This document shows positions 29,153-37,875 of a stretch of DNA of 64,000 nucleotides, one piece after another (the first letter of the stretch is position 1; each line of letters opens with the position of its first letter). A model generated the notes under the pieces. That model was given only the letters and a program-made list of their open reading frames with translations. It was not told the origin of the DNA and made no database searches. The DNA is from Campylobacter blaseri (GTDB taxonomy: Bacteria > Campylobacterota > Campylobacteria > Campylobacterales > Campylobacteraceae): positions 1 to 64,000 of the forward strand of contig NZ_CP053841.1 in NCBI RefSeq assembly GCF_013201895.1, in the 5' to 3' direction. Both the position numbers and the translations under genes were made by a program.

Positions 29153-30556
29153 TTAATACGAAGTTTCTCTGTAGTTGCGAGATCTACTACTTCTTGATTC
29201 ATCTTTTCTAGAGGCATAATCTCTAGAGTTACTTTTTCTTGAGTTAAATTTTCTATCATCTCTTCCGCCCTCATCAAAAAAATCACTTTTATTTGAGTTG
29301 AATTTTCTTTTTTTACTTGAAGAGTTATCCCTACTTGAAGTTGTTTTTCTTGTATCGTTTGAATAGTTACTTTTACTTGTACTTCTTTTTCCTCTACCTC
29401 TTTTTTCTTCATATGATCTATCCATTAAAGGAAAATCATGCCCCGTAATCTCTACAATAGGTCTTCCTGTTAGTTTTTTAATGCTTGCTAAAAGAGGTTT
29501 TTCTGCATGACAACAAAAGCTAATTGCCGTTCCTTCGTTGCTTGCTCTACCTGTTCTTCCTATTCTGTGGACATAAGTTTCAGCAACTTCTGGAAGATCA
29601 TAATTTATAACATGAGATAATTCGCTAACATCAATTCCACGTGCTGCTATATCAGTTGCAACTAGAACTCTTGTTCTTTTTTGCTTGAATTTATTAAGTG
29701 CAAATTGTCTAGCACTTTGAGATTTATCACCATGAATTGCATCAGCCATAATTCCTAAATTTTTTAATTGTTTAACGATTTTATCAGCACCATGTTTTGT
29801 TTTTGAAAATACAATCGCAGAAAATATATCCTTATCTTCAAGAAGTTTTATAAGCAGATTTGATTTATTATCTCTATCTACATAGTAAAATTCTTGTGAA
29901 ATTTGATCTAGTGTTGAAGTTGTAGGTTTTACAACAATTTTTAATGGATCATTTAAGATATTGTTTGCAAGTCTTTCAATTTGGCTAGGCATTGTTGCTG
30001 AAAATAAAATTGTCTGTTTGTCTTTTGGTAGATATTGGATTATTTTTTTAACATCTTCAAGCATTCCCATATCAAGCATCATATCAGCTTCATCTAAAAC
30101 AAAATGCTCAACCATACTTAAATCAATAAATCTTTGATTTACAAGATCTAGCAGTCTTCCTGGTGTTGCAACTATTATCTCTACACCTTTTGCAAGCATT
30201 CTAGTTTGTGGTCTTTGATCTACCCCGCCATAAATTGCAGTTGTACTTAGTTCTAAGTTTTTACCATAAGCTTTTAAGCTATTAGAAATTTGAACAACTA
30301 ACTCTCTTGTAGGTGCTATAATTAAAGCTTTAGTACTTTTTTTACCTTTTGTTTTTTGCTTTGTTGCAATTGATTGTAAAATAGGTATAGAAAAAGCCGC
30401 AGTTTTGCCTGTACCTGTTTGTGCACAACCAAGTAGGTCTCTACCTTTTAGGAGTTCTGGAATTGCTTTTTCTTGTATAGGTGTTGCGTTTGTGTATCCT
30501 TCAGAGATTAAAGCCTTCTGAATTGGCTGTATTAAATTTAAATCTTGTATTAACAA
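29153..30556 (-). CDS. DEAD-box RNA helicase (RhlE-like) with basic low-complexity tail
   Basis: The 467-aa ATP-dependent RNA helicase has the Q motif (ATPIQEKAIPELLKGRDLLG), motif I AQTGTGKT, VLDEADMMLDMG, SAT, and the C-lobe motifs ARGIDVSELSHVINYDLPE and HRIGRTGRA. It remodels RNA, for example in ribosome assembly or cold adaptation. From about residue 385 the chain becomes a disordered tail of Arg, Ser, Lys, Asn and Asp ending SSRSRNYRETSY. The tail composition is strikingly like the QueF tail at 6745-7000. Confidence 0.95.
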   Translation of the reverse strand: MLIQDLNLIQPIQKALISEGYTNATPIQEKAIPELLKGRDLLGCAQTGTGKTAAFSIPILQSIATKQKTKGKKSTKALIIAPTRELVVQISNSLKAYGKNLELSTTAIYGGVDQRPQTRMLAKGVEIIVATPGRLLDLVNQRFIDLSMVEHFVLDEADMMLDMGMLEDVKKIIQYLPKDKQTILFSATMPSQIERLANNILNDPLKIVVKPTTSTLDQISQEFYYVDRDNKSNLLIKLLEDKDIFSAIVFSKTKHGADKIVKQLKNLGIMADAIHGDKSQSARQFALNKFKQKRTRVLVATDIAARGIDVSELSHVINYDLPEVAETYVHRIGRTGRASNEGTAISFCCHAEKPLLASIKKLTGRPIVEITGHDFPLMDRSYEEKRGRGKRSTSKSNYSNDTRKTTSSRDNSSSKKRKFNSNKSDFFDEGGRDDRKFNSRKSNSRDYASRKDESRSSRSRNYRETSY

Positions 30557-30745
30557 ATTAAATTTTCCTTTTTTATAAATTCATAGAATATAAAAATCAC
30601 AAGTAGTGAATTAAACAAAGCTATGAATATGGATTTATTTAATTTGTATGTTAGGAATTTTATATCTTATGTGAACAGTATACATGAAGTTAGTAAACAA
30701 ACTATGTTTAAGTGCTAATTTAATATTAATTATAAAAATATAACT

Positions 30746-31363
30746 CTATTTAAGTTTTGGCAAACCCCAATTCATATAATATGCTAAAAGTCTAAAAACA
30801 ACTCCAAAAACTAAAAGCATAAGAATGGCAATAATGCTATTAATTCCAAAATAATTCATAAAGAAATAACAAAGCCCTACTACAATGCTTATAGTTCCAT
30901 AAAGACCTGTCTTTAAAAACCAAGGAACTTCGTTAAATAAAATATCACGAAGTATTCCACCCCCTACTCCGTTACAAAGTGCAATCATAGCAACACCAAA
31001 AATATTGAGGTTATACTCTAATGCTATTATGGAGCCAACTATGGAGAAGCTTACTATATCTATAGCATCGGTTGCAACATATATAAATTTCTTATCTATA
31101 TCACTTCGTCTTTGAAGTTTAAAAAGCGCTGATAGTATAAGCATTATAATAACAATAGTACAAGGCATATAGTGAGTAAAAGAATAAAGTGGTCTAGAAA
31201 CGATAGTATCACGCATAAAACCACCTCCTAATGCAGTTAGAAGTGCTGATACAAACACACCTAGCCAGTCGCAATTTCTCTTAGCAGCAAACAAAAATCC
31301 ACTAACACTAGCTGATGCAATTCCTATATATTCAGGTATTAAAAAAATTGCTAAATCGTCCAT
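30746..31363 (-). CDS. TRIC-family (UPF0126) membrane protein
   Basis: The 205-aa protein has about seven helices arranged as two repeats. The repeats share glycine-rich motifs: ALGGGFMRDTIVSR and GVGGGILRDILFNE. This is the UPF0126/TRIC family, related to trimeric cation channels. The physiological role in bacteria is poorly known. The gene stands alone, with 189 bp of featureless AT-rich DNA separating it from the helicase gene. Confidence 0.88.
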   Translation of the reverse strand: MDDLAIFLIPEYIGIASASVSGFLFAAKRNCDWLGVFVSALLTALGGGFMRDTIVSRPLYSFTHYMPCTIVIIMLILSALFKLQRRSDIDKKFIYVATDAIDIVSFSIVGSIIALEYNLNIFGVAMIALCNGVGGGILRDILFNEVPWFLKTGLYGTISIVVGLCYFFMNYFGINSIIAILMLLVFGVVFRLLAYYMNWGLPKLK

Positions 31364-31418
31364 TAAACCTCTAATTTTTTCAAATATTGTATAGTTTTAA
31401 AATATAAAATTAGTTTAA

Positions 31419-32540
31419 TTATTTAAAATTTATAGTGAATTCTGTTTTATTTTCATCACTTTTGCAAGTTATTTTAAAGCCCAACTCATCTATAAATTTT
31501 TTAACTAAATTTAACCCTATTCCAAATCCACCATTTCTTTTATCAAATCTAGTATAGAGTTCAAAGATATGCGGTAAATTTTCCTTTGAAATTCCTTCTC
31601 CTGTGTTTGAAATACTAAATAAACCATCTTTTAAATATATCTTTATAACTCCATTTTCATTGCAATATTTTATGGCATTGCTAAAGAGATTATCTATGAT
31701 TTTTGTAATTTTAAATTTAGATGTCTTTATAATAACATCATTTATATTTTTCTCTAAAGTAATATTTTTTTGTTCCAAAGGAACATCAAAGTATTTAATC
31801 CGTTCATTTATGATATTTGCTAGATTTATAATTTCAATCTTATTTTGTTCTTCTTGATTTCCCATCTTTAATGAAACTAAATCTTCATATAAATTTGAGA
31901 TTGTCATAGAAGCAGTTTTAATATTTAAAAGATATTTTTCTGGGTTAGTTTTAAATAGCTCAATACTCATTAAAATTATGCTTAAAGGGGTGTTAATCTC
32001 ATGAGTGGTATCTCTTATAAAATTATCTAAAAACTCTATTTTTTCATAAAGTGGGCGCAAAGATAGCTTAACTATAAAATATGCAATTAGTAAAATTATG
32101 AGTAATACAGTAGATGAAGTTAGTAGAATTTTTAATTTTAAGCTATTAAATTCATGTGTCAAATCAGTGCTTTTTAATATTATAAAATATTGACTTCGCA
32201 TCATCCTAGAGTGAATTTGAAATTTTAAAAAAAAGTTTTTTCCATCAAAGAATTGCGTGGGTAAATTTTTTGCTATATCAAAATCTTTTTTTAGATATTC
32301 TTTTGTTCTTAAATTTAAAGCAACAGCTTTAGTATTACTAAAATCACCCTCTTCTAAGCTATTTGTTTCGTGGAGTTTAAATTGCAACTCTCTTCTTAAA
32401 TCTCTTAAGTCAAAAGCTACCTGATTTATGATGAATTGTTTTTCTCTTTCATAAAAAAATTTACCAAAAAAACCTAAAAAAGCAATACTTGTTAAGATAT
32501 AAAGTAGAAGTATTGGTAAGATATGTTTTTTGCTAAACAT
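31419..32540 (-). CDS. Sensor histidine kinase
   Basis: The 373-aa kinase has a first membrane helix (about 8-28), an extracytoplasmic sensor loop of about 110 residues, a second helix (about 138-157), the phospho-acceptor His180 in DTTHEINTPLSII, and the ATPase boxes DNLFSNAIKYC (N), NTGEGISKENLP (G1) and FGIGLNLVKKF (G2). It phosphorylates the response regulator encoded just upstream (8-base overlap). The loop is basic and has no Cys or His cluster. The nearest gene on the other side of the pair is a Met-rich periplasmic protein, which hints at metal or envelope stress, by context only. Confidence 0.9.
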   Translation of the reverse strand: MFSKKHILPILLLYILTSIAFLGFFGKFFYEREKQFIINQVAFDLRDLRRELQFKLHETNSLEEGDFSNTKAVALNLRTKEYLKKDFDIAKNLPTQFFDGKNFFLKFQIHSRMMRSQYFIILKSTDLTHEFNSLKLKILLTSSTVLLIILLIAYFIVKLSLRPLYEKIEFLDNFIRDTTHEINTPLSIILMSIELFKTNPEKYLLNIKTASMTISNLYEDLVSLKMGNQEEQNKIEIINLANIINERIKYFDVPLEQKNITLEKNINDVIIKTSKFKITKIIDNLFSNAIKYCNENGVIKIYLKDGLFSISNTGEGISKENLPHIFELYTRFDKRNGGFGIGLNLVKKFIDELGFKITCKSDENKTEFTINFK

Positions 32541-33195
32541 ATTTATAACCTAGTTTTGATTGGCTAATTATGCGGTCTTTGCCTATAATTTTTCTAAGCT
32601 CACTAATATAAACACGCAAACTAAGTTCACTTGGCTCTTCATCATATTCCCAAATTTCATTAAAAATTTCATCTCTAGTTATAAATTTATCTCTATTTTT
32701 AATAAGCATAAGAAGCAGTCTACTTTGTTTGTTGGCTAAGGGTAAAATTTCACCATTTTTATATAAAATCCCATGTCTAACATCAAATTTAAGCTTACTA
32801 TTTATATTTTCAAACTCATCTATATTATGTACAAAAGTTCGTTTGAGGATATTATTCACACGTAAAAGTAACTCTTTTAGCTCAAAAGGTTTTTTAATAT
32901 AATCATCACATCCACTTGTAAAGCCATCTTTTAAATCATTTATGGTATTTAAAGAGGTTACGAAAATGCATGGTGTCCCTCGCCCACTTTGCCTTAACTC
33001 TTTTAATAGATCAAAACCACTACCGCCAATTATTTTAACATCAAATATCCATAGATCAAAACTATTTTCATAGGCCAAATTTAGTGCTTTATCATACTCT
33101 TTTACACCTATTACCTCATAATTATTTTCTTTTAAATAAGAACAAATCATATCAAGTAACATTGGCTCATCTTCAACTACTAAAATTTTTGACAA
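32533..33195 (-). CDS. OmpR-family response regulator
   Basis: The 220-aa regulator has a receiver domain with the acidic pocket VEDE (7-10), phospho-acceptor Asp52 (WIFDVKI) and Lys102 (IKKPF). The winged-helix DNA-binding domain includes KQSRLLLMLIKNRDKFITRD and ELSLRVYISELRKII. It is the first gene of the two-component operon and overlaps the kinase gene by 8 bases. Possible targets include the adjacent DUF1104 gene, but I see no clear binding repeats. Confidence 0.93.
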   Translation of the reverse strand: MSKILVVEDEPMLLDMICSYLKENNYEVIGVKEYDKALNLAYENSFDLWIFDVKIIGGSGFDLLKELRQSGRGTPCIFVTSLNTINDLKDGFTSGCDDYIKKPFELKELLLRVNNILKRTFVHNIDEFENINSKLKFDVRHGILYKNGEILPLANKQSRLLLMLIKNRDKFITRDEIFNEIWEYDEEPSELSLRVYISELRKIIGKDRIISQSKLGYKYV

Positions 33196-33370
33196 AATAC
33201 TTCCTTGAATTTAATATAAAATAATATCGTTATTAGAATTAATATGCAGTTAAGTATCTAGTTTTAGTTTGACTCTACTATAAAATAGAGCCAAAATCAA
33301 TTTATATTTTATAAAAAAGGTTTAAAGTATAGATCTAATTCTATTTTTATTTATTCATCATTTCTTGACC

Positions 33371-33937
33371 TTACATGCCTTGGCCCTTTTGCATGTCTTC
33401 ACTATCCATCATCATACCTTCACCTTGCATACCTTTTTTCATATTAGCATGATCACCATGATTCATCATACCTTTTTTCATACCTTGGCCTTGCATCATC
33501 ATGCCTTTACCACTCATCATTTTTTGGCACATCATTCCGCCTTGTTTTCCACTCATTTTTTTGCATTCACCATTCATCATTTTACCTTGACCGCCCATAC
33601 CCATGCCGCCAAAGCCCATTTCTCTAGCCTCTTTTACAGTAAGAGAGTCTATTTTTTCGTTCATATTTTTTTTGTATTCTTGCATAAATTTAGCTCTGTC
33701 TTCATCGCTCATACTTGAGATTTTTTTATGCATTTCATCTTTAAATCCTTGTTTAATTTCTTTTGCTTGAGAATTCAACTTCCCTGCTCTTTTATGTACT
33801 TCAAAAGATACATCACTTAAAGTTTTCGCATCTGCATCTTTTACCATTGAGTATAACTCTGTGTTTGAACTATCCGAAATTGAAGCTGCAAACATACTTC
33901 CTGCTATCAAAATAGCTACTAAACTTAATCTTTTCAT
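33371..33937 (-). CDS. Periplasmic DUF1104 protein with methionine-rich C-terminus
   Basis: The 188-aa protein has a signal peptide (KRLSLVAILIAGSMFAA), a helical DUF1104 domain (about 20-105, with ELYSMVKDADAKTLSDVSFE and SMSDEDRAKFMQEYKKNMNE), and a C-terminal tail of about 80 residues that carries more than twenty Met plus a few His and two Cys (GMMCQKMMSGKGMMMQ). DUF1104 is common in Campylobacter and Helicobacter. Met-rich periplasmic tails bind Cu(I) or Ag(I), or scavenge oxidants; copper handling is an inference. It lies upstream of the two-component pair on the same strand. RBS is GGAG. Confidence 0.85.
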   Translation of the reverse strand: MKRLSLVAILIAGSMFAASISDSSNTELYSMVKDADAKTLSDVSFEVHKRAGKLNSQAKEIKQGFKDEMHKKISSMSDEDRAKFMQEYKKNMNEKIDSLTVKEAREMGFGGMGMGGQGKMMNGECKKMSGKQGGMMCQKMMSGKGMMMQGQGMKKGMMNHGDHANMKKGMQGEGMMMDSEDMQKGQGM

Positions 33938-34075
33938 TTTTTTCTCCTTTAATTTTAAGATTTATGATGTAAGTTTATATAAAATTTGTGAAGAAAAAGT
34001 TAAGTAATTCTTAACATAAACACTAAATAGTTTTGTTTTATTGTAAAAATATATTTTATATATTATGAAGTGAAT

Positions 34076-34107
34076 TTTTTGTAAAATAGATAATAGTTTT
34101 ACAAAAA
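34076..34107. repeat. Perfect inverted repeat in the lemA leader
   Basis: TTTTTGTAAAA (34076-34086) and TTTTACAAAAA (34097-34107) flank TAGATAATAG. It sits immediately before the lemA ribosome site (AAGGATATCT then ATG). It could be an operator or an mRNA hairpin; no protein is known to me for it. Confidence 0.45.
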
Positions 34108-34115
34108 GGATATCT

Positions 34116-34682
34116 ATGAACACAGTTGCATTAGTTTTTTTAGGACTTTTAGCTTTTGTAATACTTTCTATAATTTCAATTTATAACTCACTAATAGCTA
34201 AAAGAAATCAAGTTAAAAATATCCGTGCAGGGGTTGATACACAACTTAAAAAGCGATATGATCTTATTCCAAATTTAGTTGCAGCAGTAAAAGAGTATTT
34301 AACACACGAAAAGGAGACGCTTACAAAGGTAACAGAGCTTAGAAATAGGGCGATAGCTACAACTAGCGATGTTGAAAGTTTTGAATTAAATAGCCAGCTT
34401 TCAAAACTTTTAGGAAATATTCAGGTGTCTATAGAGGCATATCCAGAACTAAAAGCTAATGAGAATATTATGCATTTACAAACTACTTTAAATGAGCTTG
34501 AAGAACAAATAAGCGCAGCAAGAAGAGCCTATAATTCAAGTGTTATGATATACAATAATGCTATTGAAATGTTTCCAAGTAGTATAATTGCAAATATATT
34601 TAATTTTCAAAAAGATAAGTTTTTTGAAACTAAAGGAGATGAAAAAGAGACACCAAATGTTGGTAATCTCTTTAATAATTAA
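34116..34682 (+). CDS. lemA: LemA family protein
   Basis: The 188-aa protein has an N-terminal membrane helix (about 4-24) followed by the family core NSLIAKRNQVKNIRAGVD and QLKKRYDLIPNLVAAVKEY, then a helical bundle ending FNFQKDKFFET. LemA proteins are membrane-anchored helical proteins of unclear role, often encoded with DUF3137 or TPM proteins. Here two DUF3137-like genes follow (5-nt gap, then adjoining), so the three probably act together in the envelope. Confidence 0.92.
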   Translation: MNTVALVFLGLLAFVILSIISIYNSLIAKRNQVKNIRAGVDTQLKKRYDLIPNLVAAVKEYLTHEKETLTKVTELRNRAIATTSDVESFELNSQLSKLLGNIQVSIEAYPELKANENIMHLQTTLNELEEQISAARRAYNSSVMIYNNAIEMFPSSIIANIFNFQKDKFFETKGDEKETPNVGNLFNN

Positions 34683-34687
34683 TAAAA

Positions 34688-35608
34688 ATGGAAAATTTAG
34701 AAGATTTATTTGAGATAGAAAAAGAGCGTTTAGATATTGTTGATAGACTTATAAAGGTTAGAAATACAGTTATAATCATAGCTGTTTTAGTTTTTATAGT
34801 CATATTTATAAAATCAGGATTTAGTTTTAGTGGAAATATTTTTTTTACCACTATATCTATAACTATAATTAGCATTAGTTTATTTTTTGCATATAAGGCT
34901 TACTCTACTAAAATTTATAACCATAACTTTAAAAATATAACACTAAGAAAGGTTCTTGCTGATATAGATCCGAGCTTAAAATACTACCCGTATAATTACA
35001 TAGATTTTAAAGATTTTAATAACCCTAGAATGTATATACGCCCAGATATTTATAAAGGCAACGATCTTGTTTATGGAAAATATAAAGGTGTGAATATCAA
35101 ATTTAGTGATTTGAATTTAATAGAAAAAGTTGAAATAATTGATGAAAAAGGACATAGAAAAACAAGTTACCGTAACATATTTAAAGGGATATGTTTTATA
35201 GCAAATTTTAATAAGCATTTTACTTCTGAAACTTATATTCGCTCATCTAGAAATGCAAAAACATATGGTAAAAGAGCCTATATGGATGATACTGAGTTTG
35301 AACGAGAGTTTAATGTTTATACTAACGATCAAGTAAATGCAAGATATATAATAACTCCACTTTTTATGGAAAGACTTTTGTTGATTAAAAAGCTTTTTAA
35401 TGCTCCCATAAATATGGCATTTATTGATAATAAAATTTATATTTATATAGAGTTTAATAAAGATAGTTTTGAGCCAGATATAAATGCAACATTGATTGGA
35501 GAAAACTCACTTATAAAAAAGTATCAAGTAGATATCATCAATCTATTAAACCTAGTAGATGAGTTAAATTTAAATAGAGATATTTTTTCTGTTATCAAAG
35601 AAAGATAA
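34688..35608 (+). CDS. DUF3137-like membrane protein (306 aa)
   Basis: Two N-terminal helices (about 24-44 and 47-68) anchor a soluble domain of about 230 residues. The domain contains LVYGKYKGVNIKFSDLNLIE, FKGICFIANFNKHF and ITPLFMERLLLIKKLF, a pattern shared with the next gene, and matches the DUF3137 family found with LemA. Function unknown. Second gene of the lemA operon. Confidence 0.8.
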   Translation: MENLEDLFEIEKERLDIVDRLIKVRNTVIIIAVLVFIVIFIKSGFSFSGNIFFTTISITIISISLFFAYKAYSTKIYNHNFKNITLRKVLADIDPSLKYYPYNYIDFKDFNNPRMYIRPDIYKGNDLVYGKYKGVNIKFSDLNLIEKVEIIDEKGHRKTSYRNIFKGICFIANFNKHFTSETYIRSSRNAKTYGKRAYMDDTEFEREFNVYTNDQVNARYIITPLFMERLLLIKKLFNAPINMAFIDNKIYIYIEFNKDSFEPDINATLIGENSLIKKYQVDIINLLNLVDELNLNRDIFSVIKER

Positions 35609-36561
35609 TGACACTTTTAGAGCTTGAAAAGGCACGAAAAGATATTTTAAGAAAATTTAAATGGTATAAAATTTCAGCATTTTTTGCTACATTTGGGATA
35701 TTTATAGTTGCTATGACCTATTTTATGGCATATGGTTTTAATATATTTCTTGAGCTAGTGCAAATAATTAAAAATGATAGCTTAATAGTTAGAATTATAG
35801 CAATTTTTATGTTTATAATCTTTTTTTATATAGTATTTACTCTCCAACTTGAGAAGATAGTAAATAGTCAAAGCAAGGAATTCAGAAAAGCTTTTAAACA
35901 GATGTATCTTGCGCCATATATTAAAAAATTAGGATATTCATACATAAACTACTCTCATGTAAATGCTGTGTATTTGGTTAAAAGTAGGCTTTTCCCAAGT
36001 TTTTCAAATCAGTATGGAGATGATCAAATTAGTGGTAATAAAAATGGAGTTTTATTTACATTTAGTGATATTTATTTAGAAGATAGGGACGATACACATA
36101 AGATATATTTAAAGCTCTTTCAGGGTCTATTTTTTATGGCAAATTTTAATAAAAATATAAGTTCAAATACATTTGTTATGCAAGGAAATAAGCCAAGACA
36201 GATGAATGGTCTAAGTTTAATAAATATGGATAATCCTATATTTAACACTAAATTTCAAGTCTATTCTGATAATATTCAAAATGCTATGTATATCTTAAGC
36301 CCAGCACTTATGGAGAGGATAAACTCACTATCAAATCATATGAAATGCCCCCTACGCATAAGCTTTATTGATGGATATATCTTTATAGCGATTGAAAATA
36401 ATATAAATAATTTTGAACCAGATATACACAAAAGTGTAATCACAACAAATCAAGCAGAAAAGATAAAAAAAGATTTGGAAAAGATTTTAGATATTGTAAA
36501 TGTTTTGAGTTTGGATTCAAATTTGTGGATTAATTTTAAAGATGATAAGAAATTAAATTAG
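35608..36561 (+). CDS. DUF3137-like membrane protein (317 aa), paralogue of the previous gene
   Basis: Same layout as the upstream protein: two N-terminal helices (about 20-42 and 60-82), then a domain with NKNGVLFTFSDIYLEDRDD, FQGLFFMANFNKNISSNTFV and ILSPALMERINSLSNH. The paired segments F-x-G-x-x-F-x-A-N-F-N-K and P-x-x-M-E-R show they are paralogues. The ATG overlaps the upstream stop by one base (TAATG), so equal expression of the two is likely, perhaps as a heteromer. Confidence 0.8.
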   Translation: MTLLELEKARKDILRKFKWYKISAFFATFGIFIVAMTYFMAYGFNIFLELVQIIKNDSLIVRIIAIFMFIIFFYIVFTLQLEKIVNSQSKEFRKAFKQMYLAPYIKKLGYSYINYSHVNAVYLVKSRLFPSFSNQYGDDQISGNKNGVLFTFSDIYLEDRDDTHKIYLKLFQGLFFMANFNKNISSNTFVMQGNKPRQMNGLSLINMDNPIFNTKFQVYSDNIQNAMYILSPALMERINSLSNHMKCPLRISFIDGYIFIAIENNINNFEPDIHKSVITTNQAEKIKKDLEKILDIVNVLSLDSNLWINFKDDKKLN

Positions 36562-36603
36562 ATTTTGTTAATTGAGGTTATTTATGCAATTTAAGAAGAT
36601 GAA

Positions 36604-36630
36604 GAAAAAGGGAAAATTCCCTTTTTCTAT
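36604..36630. terminator. Terminator hairpin between convergent lemA and cyd operons
   Basis: Stem GAAAAAGGGAA (36604-36614) and TTCCCTTTTTC (36617-36627), with A-rich and T-rich sides on both strands, located between the lemA operon (+) and the cyd operon (-). It can serve both directions. Confidence 0.65.
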
Positions 36631-36632
36631 CC

Positions 36633-36752
36633 TTATTTTTCGTTTCTTTCTTTTTCTTCTTTTTCTTTTTGAAAGATATTTAGAAGAACAAACTTATAAC
36701 TTGCAAATAGTAAAACTATCCAAGTAAATAACATAATTATAGATTTTAACAT
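36633..36752 (-). CDS. CydX-like small membrane subunit (39 aa) of the bd oxidase
   Basis: The ORF begins MLKSIIMLFTWIVLLFASYK and ends with a charged tail KEKEEKERNEK. One membrane helix, a Trp in the helix and a charged C-terminus fit the CydX/CydH type of accessory subunits of cytochrome bd. It starts 9 nt after the cydB stop, with AAGGA upstream, and is followed by the operon terminator. Assigned by position and shape; sequence identity to E. coli CydX is low. Confidence 0.6.
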   Translation of the reverse strand: MLKSIIMLFTWIVLLFASYKFVLLNIFQKEKEEKERNEK

Positions 36753-36761
36753 TTTTTTTCC

Positions 36762-37874
36762 TTAATATATATGATCATCATTTTCGATCTCTTCTGTTGT
36801 TAGCTTTCTAGTATCCATTGCTTTCCAAACATAGATTATATAAGCTAAAACAAAAGGTATACCAATAGAGACATAAGCCATAGTTTTAAGTGTATATAGG
36901 CTTGAGCTTGCGTTATATATGGTTAGTGAACTTTGCAAGTCATGATAAGATGGATAAAACGCAGTATTATTTAACCCTGTTATCAAAAATACACTCATTA
37001 CAGCTAAAATAACACCCAAGCCATATGGCCAAATTCCTTTTATACTTAGAGTAAATACACCTTTATAAATACCAAAAAGTGCAAGTAAAATTCCAACTAA
37101 AAGAAGTCCTAAAACTATAGGCATCTCAATTAAGTTCATAAGATACTTATACTCTTTCATAACTATTGTTCCATTTTCTGATATATGATATCCATCTGCT
37201 AAGACAACAGCTACTAAAAACAGTACTAAAAGTGGAACAAAGATTAAAGCATTTATCTTTAGAGATCTTCTAAATTTAGCTCTTAATCTATCATCATCAA
37301 TATTATTTATAAGATAAAGGTTTGCACCAACTCTAGCTTGGAAAAATAGAGCTAATCCTAATATATAATTGAATGGATTTTTTAATGCTTCAAGGCCTCT
37401 AAGTGGACTATTCCACTCAACAAATCTACTACTATTTAGTGCAAAATCACTCCCACTAAAAAATGTTGAAACTGCTATACCTATTAAAATTACACCCAAA
37501 GAACCATTTATAAATAAAAAGTTTTCATAAGTTTTTTGCCCTAAAAAGTTATTTGGTTTTTTTCTATATTCAAAAGAAACTGCTTGAATGATAAAACAAA
37601 ACAAAATTGCAAGCCATACCCAATAAGCACCACCAAAACTAGTAGCATAAAAGAGTGGAAAAGCTGCAAAGCAAGCACCACCAAACATTACTAAAGTGGT
37701 AAAAGTAAGCTCCCATTTTTTACCGATTGAATTTATTATCATATCTTTATCAAGCTCAGTTTGAGCAACACATTTTATTAGAGTTTGACCACCTTGAACA
37801 AACATCATAAATACTAAAATTCCGCCAAGAAGACTAACTATAACCCACCAATAAATTTGCAATAACTCATACAT
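36762..37874 (-). CDS. cydB: Cytochrome bd-type quinol oxidase subunit II
   Basis: CydB supports subunit I in the terminal oxidase that reduces oxygen to water. The 370-aa protein has eight to nine membrane helices and opens with LLQIYWWVIVSLLGGILVFM. SSLYTLKTMAYVSIGIPFVLAYIIYVWKAM closes the chain as in the CioB-type subfamily. It follows cydA by 1 nt. In C. jejuni the corresponding CioAB enzyme is insensitive to cyanide and seems to lack haem d; that may also apply here. Confidence 0.94.
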   Translation of the reverse strand: MYELLQIYWWVIVSLLGGILVFMMFVQGGQTLIKCVAQTELDKDMIINSIGKKWELTFTTLVMFGGACFAAFPLFYATSFGGAYWVWLAILFCFIIQAVSFEYRKKPNNFLGQKTYENFLFINGSLGVILIGIAVSTFFSGSDFALNSSRFVEWNSPLRGLEALKNPFNYILGLALFFQARVGANLYLINNIDDDRLRAKFRRSLKINALIFVPLLVLFLVAVVLADGYHISENGTIVMKEYKYLMNLIEMPIVLGLLLVGILLALFGIYKGVFTLSIKGIWPYGLGVILAVMSVFLITGLNNTAFYPSYHDLQSSLTIYNASSSLYTLKTMAYVSIGIPFVLAYIIYVWKAMDTRKLTTEEIENDDHIY

Positions 37875-37875
37875 A

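Noticed and set aside
29146-29412. Overlapping minus-strand frame in the helicase tail
   Set aside because: Shifted frame of the low-complexity helicase tail; no ribosome site and only repetitive Lys/Glu/Val codons.
33365-33718. Plus-strand His-rich frame (many His and Phe codons)
   Set aside because: It is the antisense of the Met-rich tail of the DUF1104 gene; CAT is the reverse complement of ATG, which explains the His content.
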